Positions 1-6,133 of a stretch of DNA of 12,948 nt are shown piece after piece. Each line of letters opens with the position of its first letter. Positions within the stretch are counted from its first letter, which is position 1. The notes below the pieces were generated by a model, which saw nothing but the letters and a program-made list of their open reading frames with translations, was not told the origin of the DNA and made no database searches. The DNA lies in contig CALAVG010000358.1 of NCBI GenBank assembly GCA_937892275.1, forward strand, positions 1-12,948, written 5' to 3'. The DNA is from an uncultured Methanomicrobiales archaeon. Its GTDB lineage: Archaea; Thermoplasmatota; Thermoplasmata; Methanomassiliicoccales; Methanomethylophilaceae. The position numbers and the translations under genes were made by a program.

Positions 1-1234
1 GCAAGACCCATCCGTCGTCGTAGGATATCTTGAGTCCGTCGGTCCTGTGCAACCTGTCTGCGAAATGCCTCTTGGCCATCTCGTCTATGCCCTTCTGCTT
101 CATGTCGTCGGGACATGCCACGGCGACCTTGATCGTCTGATATCTGGGTAATCTGTCGACCTGGGCCTGGATGGGACCGTTCTTGGCCACGAACTCCATC
201 ATCCTGGCGGCGGCCATCGCTCCATCCCTGCAGAACTGGTGGTCCGCGAAGATTATGCCTCCGTTGTCCTCCCCGCCTATGGGTGCTCCGGTCTCCATCA
301 TCTTACGGGCGACGACGGGTGAACCCACAGCGGTGCGTATTGTCTCCCCGCCTTCGGCGGATACGGCATCCTCGACCATGTTGGAAAGGGCCACCGTGGA
401 GACAAGCTGCTTCTTTCCGGAAGCGTTCCTCATGGCGAGAATGGCCAGCAGAGCCAGACCGATGTCTCCCGGGAGGTATTCACCCGTATCGGAGACGAAG
501 ACGCAACGGTCCGCATCACCGTCATGGGCGATACCGAGGTCCGCATGAATCTCCTTGACGGTCTCCATGAGCTCTGTGAGGTTCTCCTTCACAGGCTCAC
601 TGTAATGGCCGGGGAACATACCATCGGCCTCACCATTGATGACCACGGCCGAGACACCTAGCTTCTCCAGAAGAAGAGGTGATGTGTGCACTGATGCTCC
701 ATTCGCACAGTCCAGGACGATCCTGAGATCCGCCTTCCTTATGGCCTCCACATCCACCTTGGATACGATCGATTCGATGTATCTCTCGCCTGCGTCGTCG
801 ACACGAGTGATGTTGCCGATCCTGTCCCATGATACAATATCTACACCTTTCTCATATACCTCCTCAATGGCGGACTCCTCCTCGCGGGAGCATTCCGTAC
901 CGTCACCGGACACGCATTTGATGCCGTTGAACTCGGGAGGATTGTGTGAAGCTGTAATCATGACACCTGCGGTGACATCGTCATGGGTCTTCACGAAGTA
1001 CTGCAGAGCAGGCGTCGGGACCATACCCAGATCGATGACGTCGACACCCATGGACATCAGTCCCGAGGATACCGCAGAGAAGATCATCGGCGACGATATG
1101 CGGGTGTCCGCAGCTATGGCGATGGGTCCCGGACCTAGGACATAAGCAATGGCCCTGCCCACATTCATGGATAATTCGCAATCGAGGTACTCGTTGGCGA
1201 TTCCGCGGATCCCGTTCGTGCCGAACATCTTCAT
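1..1234 (-). CDS. glmM: Phosphoglucosamine mutase / phosphomannomutase family protein, 3'-truncated by window edge
   Basis: This alpha-D-phosphohexomutase interconverts sugar 6-phosphates and 1-phosphates (glucosamine or mannose) for UDP-GlcNAc or GDP-mannose synthesis in the cytoplasm. The frame is open from ATG at 1234 to the left edge (411 codons). It begins MKMFGTNGIRG, as the family does. The phosphoserine loop TASHNPPEFNGIK puts the catalytic serine at about residue 96, the metal-binding loop DGDADR is at 238-243, and the sugar-binding loop is GEDNGG at 321-326. Relatives are about 430-455 residues, so roughly 20-45 residues with the C-terminal phosphate-binding loop lie off the edge. 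ATG at 1228 is an alternative start. The gene lies 50 nt downstream of the isomerase gene but has its own TATA-like sequences. The sugar-loop motif GEDNGG does not let me choose between glucosamine and mannose substrates. The family is certain, the exact substrate is not. Confidence 0.93.
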   Translation of the reverse strand, partial: MKMFGTNGIRGIANEYLDCELSMNVGRAIAYVLGPGPIAIAADTRISSPMIFSAVSSGLMSMGVDVIDLGMVPTPALQYFVKTHDDVTAGVMITASHNPPEFNGIKCVSGDGTECSREEESAIEEVYEKGVDIVSWDRIGNITRVDDAGERYIESIVSKVDVEAIRKADLRIVLDCANGASVHTSPLLLEKLGVSAVVINGEADGMFPGHYSEPVKENLTELMETVKEIHADLGIAHDGDADRCVFVSDTGEYLPGDIGLALLAILAMRNASGKKQLVSTVALSNMVEDAVSAEGGETIRTAVGSPVVARKMMETGAPIGGEDNGGIIFADHQFCRDGAMAAARMMEFVAKNGPIQAQVDRLPRYQTIKVAVACPDDMKQKGIDEMAKRHFADRLHRTDGLKISYDDGWVL

Positions 1235-1252
1235 TTGATCGCCGATGATATC

Positions 1253-1268
1253 GGATAAAGGATATAAT
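1253..1268 (-). promoter_or_regulatory. Probable TATA-box region of the phosphohexomutase gene
   Basis: Read on the minus strand, two TATA-like elements sit upstream of the ATG at 1234: ATTATATC (1268-1261) and CTTTATCC (1260-1253). Their centres lie about 30 and 23 nt before that ATG, or 36 and 28 nt before the ATG at 1228. Either spacing fits a leaderless or near-leaderless archaeal transcript. No Shine-Dalgarno sequence precedes the start, which agrees with this. The gene may therefore be transcribed both from here and by read-through from the isomerase genes. Confidence 0.5.
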
Positions 1269-1284
1269 CAAATTTCGAGAGATC

Positions 1285-2268
1285 TCACTGACTGCGGATC
1301 CTTCTCTTAAGTTCGGAGATGACAGGGGTGACCTCCGGGTCTATACCTGCGGCCTCGGCTATGTAGACTGTGAGATAATCCCCTAGGATCAACGCACGGA
1401 ACAGCCTCTCCTCATGGGAACTCCCCCCTATGGCGACGAAATCGAACGGGAATCCGAGGGATTCGATGTTCTTCACGGCCCTCTTGACAAGTCCGTTGCC
1501 TGCGAGGTCGTCCTCCCCCGCGAGCACGATCAATCTCATCCTCTTGCCCTTGTAGGATGCCCATGGGGTGGTCTCGAAATAATTGAACTCCGAAAGGGAT
1601 GTCTCGAAGCAGATCGTCTTGGCATTCTCGTTGAATGCCGCCCTCCATCTCAACGATACGGGCTTGAACTTGTTCTCCGTGCACAGCACCGGGACGCAGT
1701 CGGAATACTTCTGTGCCAGTAGGTGTGCCCTCGACCCCGGGATCTCAAGATAGTTCCTGAAGTTCTCCAAGGACGGGAGGCACTGCTTCATCCTGTCCCT
1801 GAACTCGGGATGACCTATGGATGCCATGATGCCGCCGAGGTATCCGATCATGTATCCCGCGGAATACCTGGGCTCGAAACCGGACGGTACGGAGAGCACG
1901 GTGTAACCGTCCCTCTCGCCCATCTCCTTGAGCTTGCCGCCTGATGTTATGACTATGATGGGGGAACCATACTCCTTGCACCTCTCGTACATCTCGAGGG
2001 TCTCCTCGGTGTTTCCAGAATATGATGAGATGATGGATAATGTGTTCTTTCCGACCCAGCGGGGAACGATGGGGGACCTGTTCATGCTCATGGTTATGTC
2101 GCAGTACCTGGAACAGCATCCCGCGACTATGTTCGCCGATATGGCGGAACCTCCCATGCCTCCCATGAAGACGCTCTCGATCTTTCCGTCAACATGGACA
2201 TCGGTGTCCAGAGTGTTCCTCAGATCATCGAGGAACTCGTGCAGTCTGGCCCTTGCCTGCTCAGACAT
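1285..2268 (-). CDS. Bifunctional phosphoglucose/phosphomannose isomerase-type SIS protein (active-site His replaced by Tyr)
   Basis: This protein belongs to the archaeal PGI/PMI family, which interconverts fructose-6-P with glucose-6-P and mannose-6-P. At 327 residues it has family length. It carries GMGGSAI (37-43), the phosphate-binding loop SYSGNT (82-87), ITSGGKL, an arginine in the EPRYSAGY segment (about 134-139), NENAK with the presumed catalytic Glu214, and a C-terminal DPEVTPVISELK with Lys321. Family members normally have a PE-x-N-H-N-E segment whose histidine opens the sugar ring. Here it reads SEFNYFE, with Tyr230 exactly 16 residues after Glu214. I prefer ATG 2268 (TGATG overlap with the upstream stop, GGAGG at 7-nt spacing) to the GTG at 2271. 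The upstream neighbour is a divergent paralogue that keeps the histidine. Family assignment is firm; stand-alone activity is doubtful. Confidence 0.9.
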   Translation of the reverse strand: MSEQARARLHEFLDDLRNTLDTDVHVDGKIESVFMGGMGGSAISANIVAGCCSRYCDITMSMNRSPIVPRWVGKNTLSIISSYSGNTEETLEMYERCKEYGSPIIVITSGGKLKEMGERDGYTVLSVPSGFEPRYSAGYMIGYLGGIMASIGHPEFRDRMKQCLPSLENFRNYLEIPGSRAHLLAQKYSDCVPVLCTENKFKPVSLRWRAAFNENAKTICFETSLSEFNYFETTPWASYKGKRMRLIVLAGEDDLAGNGLVKRAVKNIESLGFPFDFVAIGGSSHEERLFRALILGDYLTVYIAEAAGIDPEVTPVISELKRRIRSQ

Positions 2269-3197
2269 CACTGGGCCTCCTTCATTATGCTGATGACCGC
2301 ATCTGCCAGGATTATTCCCTTGATGCCTCTCTCCATGAGCCTTCCGTTGAGTCCTATGATTTCGATGTTCAGATCGTATTCCGGCAATATTTCCGTCACG
2401 GTACCGACGATCTTGTCCAATAATTGTGATTCTGTCTGTGTCCTTAACAGCAGGATGACGAAATCCCTGCTGTCCGAGTCCTCGGTCCAGCTTACGATCT
2501 CGTTGTGGTCGAATTCAGGGAGTTCGCCTGAGAACGCCAATCTCCCGAGGACCTGGTTGATGAGCATCTTCCATCTCTTGTGGACAGCCCTGAGCTCTCC
2601 TATGCAGTAGATCACCGGGATTCTTCCGCCAATGAATCCAGCGAGATGTCTGGCATATTCGGAATCCCATATCGAGTCCCTGTATTCCGATATCCTCGGA
2701 AGGGCCTCCATCATCGCCTCGCAGATGCCTCCGATACCCATAGAATCGTAAAGGTTTGCCAAGATCCCTATCTCGTAACCGGTGGCATCGCTGTTGGACA
2801 ATCCCTGCGGTAAAAGAAGCAGCTGATCCCCGTTCTTCTCGCACAGTTCCCTGAGCTTCCCTCCGGACGTTATGCAGTGGATTCTCGAGGTGCGCTTCTT
2901 CGCGACGCTGTAGACCTCCTCGATCTCGGGGCTGTTCCCGGTGTAGGACATTATAACGACATCCACAGTCTCATTCACCCATGCTGGCACCATGCGGTCG
3001 ACTATGGTATGGACCTGGACCTGCGAGTTCTCGAAAATGTATGATGACACGACATCCGCGGCTATGTTGGAAGCTTCGAAATTGTACAAACAGATGTTGT
3101 GGGCGGGCCTCTGGGCCGGTATGATGGTATCCAGTGAATCACGGATATGCTCCGGCAGGAATCTTGTAGGTCCGTCAGACATGTTCATACCGACCAT
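2268..3197 (-). CDS. Degenerate SIS-domain PGI/PMI paralogue, putative partner subunit
   Basis: This 309-residue protein (numbered from ATG 3197) has the fold and length of PGI/PMI but has lost most catalytic signatures. It keeps SYTGNS (84-89), ITSGGKL (109-115) and PEFDHNE, with His231 at the ring-opening position. GMGGSAI is replaced by a divergent segment (YNFEASNI), the EPR arginine by a loop reading GLSNSDATGY, and the catalytic glutamate by Gln215. The C-terminal tail with the conserved lysine is missing: the chain ends ISIMKEAQ, about 18 residues early. Alternative starts are ATG 3188 and ATG 3182 (MSDGPT), and the TATA-like box fits these better. The gene is translationally coupled to the isomerase gene by a TGATG overlap. 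I infer a non-catalytic or half-site partner of that isomerase. A regulatory pseudoenzyme is the alternative. Confidence 0.8.
   Translation of the reverse strand: MVGMNMSDGPTRFLPEHIRDSLDTIIPAQRPAHNICLYNFEASNIAADVVSSYIFENSQVQVHTIVDRMVPAWVNETVDVVIMSYTGNSPEIEEVYSVAKKRTSRIHCITSGGKLRELCEKNGDQLLLLPQGLSNSDATGYEIGILANLYDSMGIGGICEAMMEALPRISEYRDSIWDSEYARHLAGFIGGRIPVIYCIGELRAVHKRWKMLINQVLGRLAFSGELPEFDHNEIVSWTEDSDSRDFVILLLRTQTESQLLDKIVGTVTEILPEYDLNIEIIGLNGRLMERGIKGIILADAVISIMKEAQ
2276..2280 (-). promoter_or_regulatory. Shine-Dalgarno site deciding the isomerase start
   Basis: GGAGG on the minus strand lies inside the end of the upstream SIS gene. It is 7 nt from the ATG at 2268 and only 4 nt from the GTG at 2271. 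The same 7-nt spacing is seen for the MCM gene, so the ATG in the TGATG overlap is preferred. Confidence 0.6.
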
Positions 3198-3207
3198 GGG
3201 TTCACGT

Positions 3208-3214
3208 TAGATAA
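3208..3214 (-). promoter_or_regulatory. Possible TATA box of the SIS gene pair
   Basis: The minus strand reads TTATCTA here. Its centre is about 29 nt before ATG 3182, 23 nt before ATG 3188 and only 14 nt before ATG 3197. This suggests a leaderless transcript starting at one of the two inner ATG codons. The match to a TATA box is modest. Confidence 0.35.
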
Positions 3215-3267
3215 GGGTTCGCTCATCGCAGTTACCCGCCTGCATCCGGGATAGTGCATAGGAAGTC

Positions 3268-3274
3268 TTATCAG
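3268..3274 (+). promoter_or_regulatory. Possible TATA box of the DUF3574-like gene
   Basis: CTTATCA lies about 43 nt before the ATG at 3314. A start about 25 nt downstream would give a short leader of roughly 17 nt containing GGGGA (3302-3306), 7 nt before the ATG. The box is weak, but box and ribosome-binding site together support the internal ATG. Confidence 0.3.
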
Positions 3275-3313
3275 ATGAACCTTCTACTCCACATACAGTA
3301 CGGGGACCGGATC

Positions 3314-3694
3314 ATGCTGGAGTCAAGGATATACGTAGGGCTTCTCGACAAGGACACCCGCAAGCAGATGTTTGACATCTCTGATTACAAGCTGCGTCTC
3401 AGGGAGATATGCAAGGTATACAAGGCCCCGTTCTTCGTAACCTTCATGGAAGGGGGTTATTTCCACGATGACGGCAGCTGGGTGGAGGAGAACTCCCTTA
3501 TGGTCACACTTCTGAACGTCCCCGAGGATACAGTATATTCCATCGCCAGGGACATCTGCGAGAAATTCCACCAGGAATCGGTCATCATCGTGATGGACAT
3601 TGTGGTCGACTACAATGTCCGCAGCGGACCAGAGAACAAGAGGTCTTGGAACTCCCTCGTGAGAAAGATACGTTCCTTCATCGGAAGGCAATGA
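3314..3694 (+). CDS. Small uncharacterised protein, DUF3574-like
   Basis: I do not recognise a function. From ATG 3314 the product has 126 residues, starting MLESRIYVGLLDKDT. I prefer this start because GGGGA lies 7 nt upstream and because the conserved-looking strand begins there; GTG 3254 and ATG 3275 would extend it by 20 or 13 residues. The layout suggests an alpha/beta ferredoxin-like fold: a first strand, a helix, a central GGYFHDDGSWVEENSLMV segment, then a helix and KFHQESVIIVMD. The order 'glycine-rich strand, E-x-S, then F-x-QESV' resembles DUF3574, but that is from memory and weak. There is no signal peptide or membrane segment. It is divergent from the SIS gene pair and precedes a secreted-protein gene by 66 nt. 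Confidence 0.6.
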   Translation: MLESRIYVGLLDKDTRKQMFDISDYKLRLREICKVYKAPFFVTFMEGGYFHDDGSWVEENSLMVTLLNVPEDTVYSIARDICEKFHQESVIIVMDIVVDYNVRSGPENKRSWNSLVRKIRSFIGRQ

Positions 3695-3730
3695 ATCGTG
3701 ACACAAGTACCGATTCAACTCAGATTCATA

Positions 3731-3738
3731 ATAAATAT
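3731..3738 (+). promoter_or_regulatory. TATA box, leaderless promoter of the secreted beta-sandwich protein
   Basis: ATAAATAT is centred about 26-27 nt before the ATG at 3761, and no Shine-Dalgarno sequence lies between. This is the classic archaeal TATA-to-start distance for a leaderless mRNA. Confidence 0.65.
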
Positions 3739-3760
3739 CATTTGAACGCTTCTTGGACTC

Positions 3761-4672
3761 ATGAACCAAAAGGTGCTCGGATTGGTATTGGCCTCGCTTG
3801 CGGTGTTCTCGCTAGCGTTCATAGTCTGTGCTGCCGACACCGTAATGGCCGAGGAGAATGACGGGGACGATCCGGGATCGCCCATCGACTACCTCCGTGG
3901 ATACGTCTTCGAGATCCCGCCCCAGCAGGACCGTGTCCCCATACAGGGATTGGCAATTACCACATGGTTCTCAGTCGGCGAGAGTTACGAGAAGTACGAG
4001 ACCACCGTCACCGACGACAACGGTCTTTTCAGGGTCAAATACGACCCCAGCGTCAAGTACATGTCCTTCGATCTTGACGAATACACGGTCAAAGGATGGT
4101 GCTCCGAGCTCCTGAAGACCGGGGATTCCAACATGTACGAGATATCCCTGCAGTCCGAGAGCGAATCTGGAGGAGTGCATGACCTTTTCGACAACTCCGG
4201 TTACACCGCCATAGTTTCCCGTACCATCGGAACGATCTTCGGTACCGTGGCGACAGAGAGGGGTAACGCCATAGTTCCCCTGAGCGGGGCGGATGTCACG
4301 ATAAAATCATCGTCGACGATCCTCACGACCACAACCGACGATACCGGTTACTTCTTCTTCAGCTGCCCCAGCGGGACAACCTATGAACTGTCCATATCGG
4401 CATCCGGATTCAACGGCCTGTCGATGGAGGATATAGAGCCTTCTCAGAGCGCATACGACTACAGGCTCACGGAGAAGGATCACATCATCATATTCGGATT
4501 GGACCTCACCCATACTCTGGAGTTATTCGGTCTGCTGATCCTCGTACTGATCGCCACCATTACGATATACTTCGTGAAGAGACCCAGCACCGCTGATTCC
4601 ATCGCAGTCATCAACGACCTTCCGGTCGTCAAGATTGAAGAGGAAGACGACGAATCAAGGCCTGACGAGTGA
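3761..4672 (+). CDS. Secreted membrane-anchored protein with two carboxypeptidase regulatory-like domains
   Basis: The product has 303 residues. Residues 1 to about 30 form a signal peptide (a lysine, then a hydrophobic core ending near VMAEE). Two beta-sandwich segments follow at about 47-131 and 157-237. Each holds the T-D-D-x-G-x-F turn typical of carboxypeptidase regulatory-like domains: TDDNGLF at 84-90 and TDDTGYF at 192-198. The second also has the typical YELSISASGF strand. A hydrophobic helix at about 253-272 is followed by KRP and an acidic cytoplasmic tail rich in E and D. The topology is therefore an outside domain pair with a C-terminal anchor. Such domains usually serve in adhesion, surface structure or protein folding; the ligand is unknown. 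The start is set by the leaderless promoter. Its last 18 nt overlap the convergent fumarase beta gene. Confidence 0.82.
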   Translation: MNQKVLGLVLASLAVFSLAFIVCAADTVMAEENDGDDPGSPIDYLRGYVFEIPPQQDRVPIQGLAITTWFSVGESYEKYETTVTDDNGLFRVKYDPSVKYMSFDLDEYTVKGWCSELLKTGDSNMYEISLQSESESGGVHDLFDNSGYTAIVSRTIGTIFGTVATERGNAIVPLSGADVTIKSSSTILTTTTDDTGYFFFSCPSGTTYELSISASGFNGLSMEDIEPSQSAYDYRLTEKDHIIIFGLDLTHTLELFGLLILVLIATITIYFVKRPSTADSIAVINDLPVVKIEEEDDESRPDE

Positions 4673-5221
4673 TGAATTGACCTTATCGTAAAGACTGTTG
4701 CCGTTGGCATCGATAGCTACGACCAACGGTCCGAACTTGTCCGAATCGAATCTCCACATGGCCTCCGCCATGCCTAGGTCCTGCCATTCGACTCCGACGC
4801 ACTTGCGGAGACCCTCTGCGAGACTGACTGCTGCACCTCCGGTAGCAGCCAGGTAAACGCATCCGACCTCCTTCATGGCCTCGATGGTATCCTTGGACAT
4901 ACCTCCCTTGCCGATGACGGCACGGACGTGGAACTTCCTTATGAAATCGGGTTCGAGCTTGTTCATCCTGGCAGATGTGGTTGGTCCCGCGGCAACAACG
5001 GCCCAGGATCCGTCATCCCTCCGCCTCATGATGGGTCCGCAGTGGAAGAGAACGGATTCCTCAATGTCCTTGGGGACCTCCTTGCCTTCCTTGACATATT
5101 CCATGGCACGGATGTGCATCTCGTCGCGTCCTGTGACGATGAGACCGGAGATATAGCAGGTGTCGCCGAGCTTCAGGGACCTGACGGTCTCCTCGGAAAG
5201 GGGTGCCTTGAGCGCTATCAG
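4655..5221 (-). CDS. fumB: Class I fumarate hydratase, beta (C-terminal) subunit, likely CTG start
   Basis: This subunit works with the alpha subunit to hydrate fumarate to malate. Family motifs are present: PLSEETVRSLKLGD near the N-terminus, TGRDEMH, FHCGPIMRR, GPTTSARMN, VIGKGGM, TGGAAVSLAEG and FGPLVVAIDANGNSLY. Homologues begin only a few residues before PLSEE. At that position the frame has ATT, CTG or ATA but no ATG, GTG or TTG. The nearest standard start (ATG 5293) would overlap alpha by 76 nt and add an unrelated tail. CTG at 5221 forms a CTGA overlap with the alpha stop and lies 7 nt after a GGGGG core, giving 188 residues. ATA at 5218 (TGATA) is second choice, and a sequencing error is possible. 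Tartrate dehydratase TtdB is a related alternative function. Confidence 0.9.
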   Translation of the reverse strand: MIALKAPLSEETVRSLKLGDTCYISGLIVTGRDEMHIRAMEYVKEGKEVPKDIEESVLFHCGPIMRRRDDGSWAVVAAGPTTSARMNKLEPDFIRKFHVRAVIGKGGMSKDTIEAMKEVGCVYLAATGGAAVSLAEGLRKCVGVEWQDLGMAEAMWRFDSDKFGPLVVAIDANGNSLYDKVNSSLVRP

Positions 5222-6087
5222 AATTTCACCCCCTGGGAATACTCCACTCCGTTGTCGGTGATCTTGGCGGATGCACGGCGGGTGGCCCAGCATCCGATGT
5301 TCACTGCAACTGGAAGACTAGCGGTGTGACATGCACACTTTTTAATCCTGACACCCAAGGATGTAGTGGATCCTCCGAGCCCCATCGGTCCAAGACCGGA
5401 TGAGTTCAATGCGACGAAGACATCCTCCTCGAGCTTCCTGAGCACCGGATCGGGGTTCTCCTCGTCGATCGGAACAATAAGGGCCTCCTTGGCCATTGAA
5501 ACGCATACATCGGATGTCCCTCCGATACCCACCCCGACGATCGTCGGGGGACAGGGGCGTCCTCCTGCGTCCAGAACGGAGTCTATGATGAACTTCTTGA
5601 TTCCCTCGACACCGTCAGCGGGGTTGAGCATCGACAGACGAGTCATGTTCTCCGAACCCGCTCCTTTGGGGAGCACGGTGATCTGCGTGAACTCGTCGTC
5701 GGTGGGGATGCAATGGATTATGGGCATGCCGGGACCGAGGTTGGATCCGCAGTTCTCACGGGTGATCGGGTCCACGGTGTTGGGCCTGAGAGGGATTTCC
5801 TTGGTGGCCCTCTCGACGGCCTTGGCGATGTCCTTGCCAATTGAAGAATCGAATCTGCCCTTGACATAGAACACCGGAATTCCGGTATCCTGGCACATAG
5901 GGACTCCGATGTGCTCCGCCTTCTTGACGTTGTCCATGATGGCACCGAGCTGTGTGTAAGCGATCTGATTCTGTTCCCATCCGGAAGCGGCCTCCATGGC
6001 CCATCCGATATCCTCGGGGAGTTTAGTGTTCGCCAGACGCAGAAGATTGTATACGACGTCCTCTACAGGCTCGGGCAGTTTTATCAT
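5218..6087 (-). CDS. fumA: Class I fumarate hydratase, alpha (Fe-S, N-terminal) subunit
   Basis: The 289-residue subunit carries the iron-sulfur cluster of the oxygen-sensitive two-subunit fumarase. Probable cluster ligands, judged by motif position in the family, are Cys65 (MCQDTG), Cys179 (GGRPCPP) and Cys266 (NIGCW-x-x-RRA). Other conserved segments are ENCGSNLGPG (111-120), LPKGAGSENMTRL (139-151) and VGVGIGGTSD (184-193). Length is normal. ATG 6087 is chosen because a TATA-like box lies about 27 nt upstream with no leader or Shine-Dalgarno, which fits a leaderless mRNA. The beta gene follows directly with overlapping codons, so the two form an operon. The enzyme could serve an incomplete TCA branch or recycle fumarate from purine and arginine synthesis. 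TtdA (tartrate dehydratase) is the main alternative. Confidence 0.94.
   Translation of the reverse strand: MIKLPEPVEDVVYNLLRLANTKLPEDIGWAMEAASGWEQNQIAYTQLGAIMDNVKKAEHIGVPMCQDTGIPVFYVKGRFDSSIGKDIAKAVERATKEIPLRPNTVDPITRENCGSNLGPGMPIIHCIPTDDEFTQITVLPKGAGSENMTRLSMLNPADGVEGIKKFIIDSVLDAGGRPCPPTIVGVGIGGTSDVCVSMAKEALIVPIDEENPDPVLRKLEEDVFVALNSSGLGPMGLGGSTTSLGVRIKKCACHTASLPVAVNIGCWATRRASAKITDNGVEYSQGVKF
5226..5233 (-). promoter_or_regulatory. Strong Shine-Dalgarno site deciding the fumarase beta start
   Basis: GGGGGTGA on the minus strand, at the end of the alpha gene, matches the ideal GGAGGTGA at seven of eight bases. The GGGGG core is 7 nt from the CTG at 5221 and 10 nt from the ATA at 5218. This argues for initiation at the alpha stop codon and against ATG 5293. 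Confidence 0.65.
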
Positions 6088-6110
6088 AAGGTACTGGAGG
6101 TAACGACATG

Positions 6111-6118
6111 TATTTTAC
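6111..6118 (-). promoter_or_regulatory. TATA box of the fumarase operon
   Basis: The minus strand reads GTAAAATA, centred about 27 nt before the ATG at 6087. There is no purine-rich ribosome-binding site in between, which fits a leaderless transcript. It lies in the 46-nt gap after the ABC ATPase gene. Confidence 0.55.
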
Positions 6119-6133
6119 AGGTCCGCTCTGTGC

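Noticed and set aside
1285..3197. Reading the two SIS genes as one frameshifted or recently duplicated gene
   Set aside because: Both are full-length, differ at most positions and have their own starts and stops, so they are old, separate paralogues.
4655..5293. Fumarase beta starting at ATG 5293 (212 residues)
   Set aside because: The first 24 or so residues read through the alpha gene in another frame and do not resemble the family N-terminus. The Shine-Dalgarno at 5226-5233 points to a start near 5221.
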